From Cladocopium goreaui (taxonomy: Eukaryota > Sar > Dinophyceae > Suessiales > Symbiodiniaceae): a DNA stretch of 64,000 bases. How positions within the stretch are numbered: position 1 is the first letter of the stretch; the number at the start of each line of letters is the position of its first letter. The translations under genes and the position numbers were made by a program. Where the stretch lies: the NCBI GenBank assembly GCA_947184155.2, contig CAMXCT020003746.1:382501-446500 (forward strand). The letters run 5' to 3'. The notes beneath the pieces were generated by a model. That model did not search any database and was not told the origin of the DNA. It saw only the letters and a list, made by a program, of their open reading frames with translations. Shown in pieces: positions 23,601 through 29,300 of this stretch.

Positions 23601-25465
23601 GCTCTCCAGGTCCACTTCATCAGGAATTTCCTGGATCTCCAATTTCCAGCAGTTCAGAAAATGATCATTGGATGATAGAAATGTATATACATCTATACTA
23701 CTTGTTTCAATTCAATGAATCCAATTTATGGATAGTATTGGATAGTTGTTTCTATCACATGGATTCATTGAAAGTTGAGGGAAATCCCAGCTGAAAACCT
23801 GCTGCCAAATTGGAGATCCAGCTGCTTCAAACCATCCTCTCTGATTGCGAATGTACCTCAGCTGTCAGGGGGAGCCATGAGCCCCGTGATGACTGTATGG
23901 ATAGATATGGAGGTTTCCGGAGTCATGGGGGTACTCCCCAATCATCCAAATTTGACCAGTTTAGAATCGAAATTCATGGCTATATCTATATCTATATTTA
24001 TCCATATCTATATTCATCGAGATCCATATCTATCTCTATATATATTTAAATTATAATCATTGATTGGATATGCCGAAATAGTCCTTGATGAGGGTGGTAT
24101 TTTATAGATGTGCATAACAGGATACAAAAGGTCTATAATGTTTATATATATATATATATATCGATTCAAAAAAGTCACATTCATAGAAAGGAACACGCCG
24201 GTATGGATACTGTTAATCTGTGGCAGTTCAACATAGCCAATCATGGAAGATAACCAGTTTGCAGATGATTTACAGTGATTTATCCATTACAAAATGGAGA
24301 TTTCCCATACAAGGTGGTGCCCCAGTTCGTTAGCTAAGTTGGTGCAAATAACTCCCATTTCACTATGGTTTATGGCAGATATAACGAACCAGTTCATGGG
24401 GTTTATAAACCAACTTCTAACTGGAAAGCACCATCGTGTACTTATGGCACTTAAATTACCCGTTACCCTTCAGCCGAATCGAAAGTAGATTTCCCATACC
24501 ATCGGAACAGGACCTTGGATGCCCCTTAAAAATCACAGCCCCGGTCCGCTAGGTGCGCCAGCTGGGATTGCTTAACTGTTGATCCAACTTTGTTAAGCCA
24601 TGTTAAAAAATATAGTTGTCAAGAGAGTTCATAATAACTCGATATTGGGGATTATATGTGCAGTATCATTTCCACATCAACTCATGTTTCACTTTCCCAA
24701 TCAATATTAAATATTAACCATTCTATATTACTATCCCATTAAAAGATTTTTACGCGGTCAATCTTTGGTATATAGTCCGCAAAACTAATATTGTGATGGT
24801 TATTGCTACTTTCAGTTAAACACTGACGGATGAAACTACCAGTCCAGTTGGTTAGGGATGACTATATATATATATTCCAATTCTATACCCATTCTTATGT
24901 CCATGATATTCCTAACATGTACACAATGTAGATATAGTAATAGATAATACTGGCAACTTATAAACAAAACACATCCCAAAACACCATCAAACCCAGACTC
25001 CAAATGGTTGGGGAGAACTTTCCCAATCAATATTAACCATAATTGACATCCAATTAAAGCATTAAAACTCATTAGTAGCTATTGGGTAACCACTAGGGGT
25101 GCCCCTATTTCAAAATGTGTGGTTTCCTAAATCAAGAACTATTTCCTAAATCATTATTAACAACTAATTAATAACCATTAATGATCATTAATGTCTCATT
25201 CAAATCCCATTAAAACATTTTTTTTCGCCATCACCTCATGGTTCACCAAGCTGCTCCACCACTTTCCCAGCGCTCCCCAACTCCGCCAGCCGCTCCAGCC
25301 GCCAGCCGCGCGTCTCCCGCAGCGTGGATCGCGCTGCGTCGACGCAGACGCCGTGGAAGCGGCGCAACAGGCCGTGGAGGCAGCGGAGCTCGTCGTAGAT
25401 CTGCTCCGGGCGACGTCCTGAACGCGGCACTAGCTGCGAAGCATCTGTGTATAGTCTAAGAAACC
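8588..25465 (-). CDS. Unidentified intron-rich gene (or two) made of small exons
   Basis: Within 17 kb of AT-rich DNA there are about 20 isolated GC-rich islands. In almost every one the minus strand is open and bounded by an AG acceptor and a GT, GC or GA donor. Predicted exons run from 25.4 kb (5' side) to 8.6 kb and are listed separately. The translated pieces are mostly helical and charged (ELKNHSMAKVFQHL, ECKKDARQALRETRNQSLK, VELVEEARQRCDAHARI), with no catalytic motif I recognise. Introns of 0.1-1.5 kb are packed with palindromic MITEs. Exon phases are only partly compatible, so some exons are surely missing and two genes cannot be excluded. Neither start nor stop codon is identified. 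The product is unknown. Confidence 0.5.
8693..8808. mobile_element. Family-B palindromic MITE next to an exon
   Basis: The arms GCAGTTATGGCCATTTAT and GGCCATCACTGTGG are inverted. It lies 43 bp outside the acceptor of the 8.6-kb exon. Confidence 0.55.
9011..9111. mobile_element. Family-B palindromic MITE
   Basis: ACAGTAATGGCCATTTACCA pairs with the inverted right arm ending ACCATAACTGT. The centre reads ATGGGATTATACATTCTATA. Confidence 0.65.
9156..9194 (-). CDS. Candidate exon (TRVQELLPLISAK)
   Basis: The acceptor GCCTGAG follows a pyrimidine-rich run. The donor is AAG|GCGCGATG, the same GC-type donor context as the exons at 19.4 and 21.8 kb. It is short, so the call is uncertain. Confidence 0.4.
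9534..9633. mobile_element. Family-A palindromic MITE
   Basis: It runs from CTGGTTGGTGGTTTCAACC to GTTCCAAACCACCAACCAG, with TTGGGATGATGACATTCCCAA as an inner hairpin. Confidence 0.8.
10113..10231. mobile_element. Family-C palindromic MITE
   Basis: The outer ends are TACAAGGTGGTGCC and its loose inverse GGCTCACATTGTA. The inner arms are AAGTTGGTTTATAACTCCCA and the inverted GGTTTATAAACCAACTT. This family recurs near 12.4, 17.5, 21.9, 24.4 and 42.2 kb. Confidence 0.7.
10916..11017. mobile_element. Family-A palindromic MITE
   Basis: CTGGTTGGTGGTATACCTAC to GTTCCAAACCACCAACCAG, with the shared CCCCTCTGAAAAATATGA marker. Confidence 0.8.
11095..11170 (-). CDS. Candidate exon (VLPKKATLKDLEADLQKPIA then EEHRN)
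   Basis: The acceptor is GCATCAG followed by GTG. The 3' edge is either CC|GAAATC or AATC|GCTGCA. The frame is clean and helix-forming. Confidence 0.5.
11662..11703 (-). CDS. Candidate exon (APARSPDVFGGEGV)
   Basis: The acceptor is CACCCAG and the donor is a canonical GTG|GTGAGC. It is exactly 14 codons in phase 0, isolated in AT-rich sequence. Confidence 0.5.
11965..12013 (-). CDS. Candidate exon (ELDEQKQFKPNSILML)
   Basis: It starts directly after CACTGCAG, which is the terminal sequence of the adjacent family-B MITE. The donor edge is uncertain (GC at ATGCTCC or GA at CC|GATGAG). Confidence 0.5.
12016..12122. mobile_element. Family-B MITE that fills a predicted intron
   Basis: The inverted ends TGCAGTGATGGCCCTTTA and TAAATGGCCATAACTGTGGC touch the candidate exons on both sides (12,013 and about 12,126). 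The predicted intron is therefore essentially the transposon itself. The exact donor cannot be set from sequence. Confidence 0.6.
12126..12323 (-). CDS. Candidate exon, 66 codons
   Basis: It follows acceptor CCAACAG|GT and begins VELVEEARQRCDAHARINVH, with later residues LAWFGNELVGEHGIAQN and MADSLRHLRWLELK. It is one of the longest and clearest exons of this gene. A leucine- and charge-rich helical product is indicated, with no family recognised. A family-C MITE abuts its acceptor side, and a family-B MITE its donor side. Confidence 0.6.
12324..12415. mobile_element. Family-C MITE abutting an exon
   Basis: GTTGGTTTATAAACCCCAT faces an inverted arm AACCAACTTAGC, ending GGGGGCATCACCTTGT. The first bases overlap the predicted CCAACAG acceptor of the neighbouring exon on the minus strand. 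Confidence 0.55.
12913..12949 (-). CDS. Weak candidate exon (DEEKERSPTSLR)
   Basis: The acceptor is CCAAAG and the donor CGGC|GCCCGG. The small GC-rich island reads as a charged peptide. Length is insufficient for certainty. Confidence 0.3.
13777..13886 (-). CDS. Candidate exon, 36 codons
   Basis: It starts after GCGCCAG with FLFLPRAERAERELQGILDA and continues AALEHLETKCPGVARS. The donor is AGCG|GTAACG. High GC stands against a very AT-rich background, and the amphipathic helix pattern supports coding on this strand. Confidence 0.6.
14622..14660 (-). CDS. Candidate exon (DVDVDALEISSEA)
   Basis: It has a strong acceptor (CTCCCCCTAG) and a canonical donor (GCA|GTAAGG) in phase 0. It is 13 codons. 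Confidence 0.5.
15533..16064. repeat. 12-bp minisatellite, about 44 units
   Basis: Units such as TCTGGCATTCTA and TCTGGCATATCT repeat every 12 bp. Because 12 is a multiple of three, several frames stay open. One minus frame gives M-P-[ED]-[DHR] tetrapeptides, and one plus frame gives a hydrophobic LLAxxLA pattern. There is no independent evidence that either is translated. Confidence 0.9.
16072..16330. repeat. 40-bp GC-rich minisatellite, about 6.5 units
   Basis: The unit is GAGGTCCGGCAGTGCCCACT plus GCGATCTGGAAGTCGCGGTT. The left copies are identical and the right ones diverge. Since 40 is not a multiple of three, the minus frame that runs through it rotates through three peptide repeats. 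Confidence 0.9.
17213..17296 (-). CDS. Candidate exon, 28 codons
   Basis: The acceptor is GTCTAG and the donor a canonical ATGGG|GTAACC. All three frames are open; the most protein-like reads WVRHPGCFVDDEDGSTPSQR. Phase is unresolved. Confidence 0.45.
17484..17612. mobile_element. Family-C MITE adjoining the 17.6-kb exon
   Basis: TACAATGTGGGGCCCCCT and an inverted end ACGGGGCCCTAG enclose GTAAGTTGGTCAACAAACC and an inverted ACACCAACTTAG. Its right end contains the predicted GC donor of the neighbouring exon. Confidence 0.55.
17618..17680 (-). CDS. Candidate exon (KFTNFFGIAFVAGRKRMLQS)
   Basis: The acceptor is TTGTTACAG|GG and the donor GCG|GCTAGGG, lying inside MITE-derived sequence. The hydrophobic and basic pattern is unlike its helical neighbours. 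Confidence 0.5.
18239..18280 (-). CDS. Candidate exon (ELKNHSMAKVFQHL)
   Basis: The acceptor is CATCTGCAG and the donor CACCTG|GTCAAA. It is 14 codons in phase 0. Confidence 0.5.
19353..19409 (-). CDS. Candidate exon (ECKKDARQALRETRNQSLK)
   Basis: The acceptor is CTGCGCAG and the donor AAG|GCGGGATG, a GC donor. It is 19 codons in phase 0, strongly helical. Confidence 0.55.
19911..20029. mobile_element. Family-B palindromic MITE
   Basis: ACAGTTATGGCCCAACTAAC and GCTAGTTGGGCCACAACTGC form the inverted ends. Confidence 0.7.
20333..20369 (-). CDS. Candidate exon (ALLDQLRPIYEA)
   Basis: The acceptor is TCCGCCAG and the donor GCTG|GTGGGT. A family-A MITE starts 17 bp beyond its acceptor. Confidence 0.45.
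20387..20510. mobile_element. Family-A palindromic MITE
   Basis: CTGGTTGGTGGTTGAGCCAC to GTTCCAAACCACCAACCAG. A separate right-half copy lies at about 20,193-20,249. Confidence 0.8.
21254..21299 (-). CDS. Candidate exon (AGDLRIIAKHPESEH)
   Basis: The acceptor is AAAGCTCAG and the donor CACC|GTAACA. The coding reading is plausible but short. Confidence 0.4.
21344..21470. mobile_element. Family-B palindromic MITE
   Basis: ACAGTTTTAGCCCTTAACAG and GAACTGTTAGGGGTCATAAC are inverted arms around a (TA)n core. Confidence 0.6.
21747..21854 (-). CDS. Candidate exon, 36 codons, four cysteines
   Basis: It reads EKGSASALQVPFESIRECLC then GPCATEKRNQNADALK, in phase 0 at both ends. The acceptor is CACATTGTAG, which is the end of the adjacent family-C MITE. 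The donor is AAG|GCGCGTGG. The cluster C-x-C-x2-C is the only cysteine-rich part of this gene; zinc binding is possible but not shown. Confidence 0.6.
21857..21975. mobile_element. Family-C MITE supplying a splice acceptor and a GTAAGT donor-like end
   Basis: One end (minus strand) finishes CACATTGTAG exactly at the predicted exon start; the other begins GTAAGTACAATGTGGGCC, a perfect GTAAGT 5' splice-site sequence. The inner arms AAGTTGGTTTATAAG and its inverse confirm the family. Confidence 0.65.
22704..22809 (-). CDS. Candidate exon, 35 codons
   Basis: The best frame reads VWNMIHAWWSNRISVKTMLP then LLEDARINQAENSPK. The acceptor is GCTCTAG and the donor AAGA|GTGGGA. A second open frame exists but is rich in proline and histidine and looks less likely. 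Confidence 0.55.
22868..23075. repeat. (TA)n tract followed by polypurine GGAAA repeat
   Basis: TATATATG runs (22,868-22,968) pass into a 90-bp purine-only tract of AAGAAAGGAAAGG units (22,970-23,050). Such a tract can adopt triplex or other non-B structure. Confidence 0.85.
23534..23630 (-). CDS. Candidate exon, 32 codons, acidic
   Basis: It begins EIPDEVDLESLPVTFDALHY and continues DEAAIDFATPKP. The acceptor is GAGATCCAG and the donor CCAT|GCTGTT (GC type). Clear codon structure and lack of stops support it. Confidence 0.55.
24316..24438. mobile_element. Family-C MITE
   Basis: TACAAGGTGGTGCCCC to CACCATCGTGTA, with ACTATGGTTTATGGCAGATA and GGGGTTTATAAACCAACTT inside. Confidence 0.6.
24540..24561 (-). 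CDS. Very short candidate exon (LAHLADR)
   Basis: A GC-rich 22-bp island follows the acceptor AATCCCAG and precedes a GC donor. Weak evidence. Confidence 0.25.
25247..25465 (-). CDS. Candidate exon, 73 codons
   Basis: This is the longest exon of the unidentified gene. It reads FLRLYTDASQLVPRSGRRPE, then QIYDELRCLHGLLRRFHGVC and VDAARSTLRETRGWRLERLA. It starts at CTGCAG|GG, the terminus of a family-B MITE, and ends at CTTG|GTGAAC. It is an arginine- and leucine-rich helical product with about 70% GC in AT-rich surroundings. The family is unknown. Confidence 0.65.
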
Positions 25466-25466
25466 C

Positions 25467-25582
25467 TGCAGTTGTGGCCTTTTTATGAGTTTTAACTGGG
25501 TATTTCTATGGGATTCAGCATTTTATAAATGGGGTTATAAAAAGTTATAAGTACTTAGAACTGGTAAGGGGCCATAACTGTG
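25467..25582. mobile_element. Family-B MITE at an exon edge
   Basis: GCAGTTGTGGCC and GGGGCCATAACTGTGA are inverted ends. The left end provides the AG acceptor of the 73-codon exon on the minus strand. Confidence 0.65.
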
Positions 25583-25589
25583 AGCCACA

Positions 25590-26100
25590 TAAAAATGAAG
25601 CCACGCGAGTCGAAATTATGACGTTTTTGAATATGAACATTGGGATATCTCATGCAAAGATAGGCCCGAAAGTCAGGAAGTATCCAATCCAGTGGACGAC
25701 GATTCTGCCAGTGAGCCAGCCATATCTGTGCAATCTGTGCCGCAGAACGCACACGAAGTCACATTGACCGAAATACTTTCCGACACAATACAAACACACA
25801 GGACAGGTGGCATAAAACCACAAACCAATTTCTACCCTGTCCTGTCGTTGTCCCAACAAGGACTCCCCACTCCCCCGCCCACGCTCCGGTCGTCTAGCCG
25901 CTAGCTGGAAAATCTATGATTCATTTCGAACATGTTTTTGCCTTTCCCAAAATACAATCAGATTTGAAACGGGAGTTTTCCATTGAAACTATGATATTTA
26001 AATCCCTCATTTATAGATCACATAGGTGATTTTCCTCAACGTTGGAATTCAAAGGGGTACTTGCTTGCACCTGCATCCCGGTTACTAAGTGGGTAATAAA
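25590..26100. other. Stretch between exon island and LTR; possible further exon
   Basis: A minus frame at about 25,715-25,590 reads IWLAHWQNRRPLDWILPDFR and may be another exon, but its phase does not join cleanly to the exon at 25,465. A plus frame (25,692-25,904) is also open. Nothing else is recognisable up to the LTR. Confidence 0.3.
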
Positions 26101-26274
26101 ACTCGAAAAATAGAGGAACTAAAGTGACAAAGAAGTACTGTTTCCGCAAATGTCTGTTTTCCTCTGTCCGCTTGTGACGAAGTCTTGTGTTTACCTAGGT
26201 CGAGCTCTAGAGCCAGAACAGTTACATGGACAACAATGTACCTGAGGCATGGTAGATCATGTACCTTTCAAGTC
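26101..26274 (-). repeat. 3' LTR of the copia element
   Basis: It differs from the 5' LTR at two of 174 positions (26,123 and 26,231). A short purine-rich AGGAGAA (minus strand) lies just inside as a weak polypurine tract. Confidence 0.92.
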
Positions 26275-26319
26275 GGGTGTTCTCCTGTAAGTTGGTAAGA
26301 TGTTGTAACTGGCTCGAGC

Positions 26320-29300
26320 TCAAACTTCAGTATCTGTGCTTGCCAGAGGACGTGTCCCTCTGGTCTTCATGAATTCAGCGGGGTGTAGTCTTCGTACATA
26401 CCCCTTCATTGCACTAATTAGTTGCGACCGATCGATGGAACCTTTGGTCATTCCATCGGCTATCATGTCGCGTGTGTCGACCCAACCTAAAATGCGAATG
26501 ATCTTCGAGGTGGTCAACTGCTTAATCCATGAGATATGAGAGAGTAGTGAATTTTCCGTTGGGTATTTGAAATTTTCATTTTCCACCGCACTGAAAACGG
26601 ACCTGGCGTCTATCCAGACATAGAGTTCGATAAGGTAACCACCATTTTCTCTTAAATTTATACTGGATTGGGGGCTAAGAGGTCCGAAACATATTTCATG
26701 AAGGGTAGTTATGATTATAAAATTTTGATCAACGGATGCTGTGAGTGCCAACAGCTCAGCGGCGAATGTGCTGCGCACCACGAGCTTATGAGATTGAGAA
26801 ACGGCCTCAATCAAATGGCATCTCTTTACTCCTCTCACATCAGTGCCCATTCGAAGGTATATTGCACCTCTCAAAGCGTATCCCTTGTCATTTTCTCTGG
26901 AGAATGCTGAATCAGAATATAGCTCAACAACCCTGCTACAAGTCATTGAGCTATACTCTAATTTCTGGGGACGACGTTGAAGCTCTCGGGTGAGTGCATT
27001 CAGTCTTTTGACATGTGTAACAGTGGGGTTCTGAGTTACACGTTGGAGGGAAATTATGTAGACTAAGACCCACGCCTGTGTTAGGGCGGAATAGGCAACG
27101 GCTCCTAACAAGCTCCAATACAGCGCTCTGAGGTGCTCGGGGCATTGTGCGTCCTTCTGGAGATTGGCATAGTGCTTTGGGTTTATAGGTTTTAATGCAC
27201 TAAGGTATTCTGTCTGATCAAGAGTGATGGTACCATCTGGGAGTCTTTTATGACATATACCACAGTTTGTAAATTCACTTTCTTGATAAGTCAATTTCCC
27301 AAAGTGCCTTTCCAGGGTTTTAACCAAAGAATCTATTTCTGACTTCATACCTGCCATTTTAATATCATCTACATGAACGGTTATGGCTAAGACTAGGGTT
27401 TCTTTCTTATGTAACATTAACAATTGGGGGTCATACAAAGATGCTCGGAACCCTAATTCCTTGAGGATGTTGATTAGCCTCAAGTTGAATGCTCTGGGAG
27501 CGTCTCTACAGCCAGTGCCAGGCTTCAAGCATTTGAGAGCTTCCGTTCGCTCATCAAAATCCTCATATCCTGGGATCCGTCTGAGATGTTTGGCTGTTCC
27601 TGCCGGGACGGTAAAGCTTATGTGTTTCTCGGGCTCTCCAGTCAACTTGTTCATCTCGGAAAAGGTAAGCCCTTGAAGAAATGCTTTACTTATGTCCACA
27701 GCGACAAAACTCCAATCTTTGTGGCAGGCTGCTTCACTGGCTAGAATCTTTTGGGATGTTCTTTGCGCAGTGGCCGAGAAGTTCACCTCATCTTCGGTTT
27801 GCGGTTCCTTGAACCCTCGCAAGGCCAACCGCATCCTGATGATGCGCTTCCCGTCTACATACTTCCACTTAGAAACTAGCTTGGCGTCGATCAGAACTTT
27901 ACACTTCTTTTTGGGGATTCGTTCAAAACAACCATATTTATGCCAGGTTTCATACTCCTTAACTGTTGCTTCATCAACTTCCTTGCGATGGTCAATTAAT
28001 TCCTTAGTTGTGAGCAAGTCAGTATCTCTCTCAATGACTTCTTTCTTAGCTTCTGCATTAAGGAATACTTTCATTAAATTGGGTTTAGACACATCGCGAC
28101 TGTCTTGGAAGCATTCAGTGATGTTTTCTGAGATCAACACTTCAAGGAATGGTTCATCATTTTCATCAAACTCAAAAGTGTGATCATACTCATCGAAATC
28201 TGGACTAACTGTTGGTGGTATTGAATCCCAATCATTATGGTTGTCTGGACTTGTAAAATAACACCAATCATCTTTAATCTCCACATCTGCTGCTTCATCT
28301 ACTGGTTCGTTGAGAACTACCCAGCACAGCTCCTTGAGATCACTTTGGATTTCTTTGGGAGCACCTTCGAAGTGTTGCAAGTACAATGCTTCAACCTCTG
28401 GAGAGTCAATGCTAACTTGAGATTCCTCGGCGATCGTACTGAGCCGCCCATCACTACGACCCACCTCGATCTCTCGATCGAGATGCGCCATAGCCGACGG
28501 ACGGTCCAGCACTCTCTCCTCAAAATCATCAAGTGTCATCCCGACGTCTCTGTCTAGCATAAAACACTGCATTGTTGCGACGAAGGGCTCCTGTGGGCCA
28601 AAGATTTTGTTGATGTTTTGTCTCGGATGATCGGCAACATGTATGAGCATTGCATCTGGGTTGTTCATGTTCCAATTGAAAATCACATTGCGGTATCTGT
28701 CGTTCAAATCTTGCAGCTGTTTGATTTTATGTCCAATTCTTACAGTGCAGATATCATCCATCTGGAGGGAGTTTGTTATGATGAACTCTAGTGCTTTTGA
28801 AATTTTGGGCCATCGCTTGGTGGTTCTCGTCAGTCTGTCATTTACATACCCAAAAACTTCAACACGGCCATCAGGGAGTTCATTCAGAAATTGATGGATG
28901 TATTCCATGGCGTTCAAACAGATATCCGCATTGGTGTGTCCATAAAGAGAAACTGTTGCATAGTATTGTGCTGGGCGTACATCTTGGAGGCGATATGGTC
29001 TGGTCTGTCCATTTATTTTAAGAGCTACAATGCCATCTGCGGCTACACACTCTACGACTTCATATGGACCGGTCCAGCCACTCATGTCTTTGCTCGGGGG
29101 CGTTCGGTATAACTCTACCAAGTCTCCTTTTGCAAAACGGTTTTCTCCCGACAAGGCAGTTTTGGACCCCAAAGCTCTTTTGATACGAGATGCACTCGTG
29201 GCTGAAACCATAGACTGCAATGCAAGTTCGCGGATGCGAGCATCAACTCTCTCTTCCAAGCCGGCGTTGTCAGTGATTGGCGGAAGGCAAGCTGGCTGTC

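Noticed and set aside
23800-23960. Plus-strand exon (KLEIQLLQTILSDCEC)
   Set aside because: Two frames are equally open, with no clear splice edges and no other plus-strand exon nearby.
25692-25904. Plus-strand 70-codon frame (SEPAISVQSVPQNAHEV)
   Set aside because: The opposite strand is also open and no neighbouring exon or motif supports either; left unresolved.
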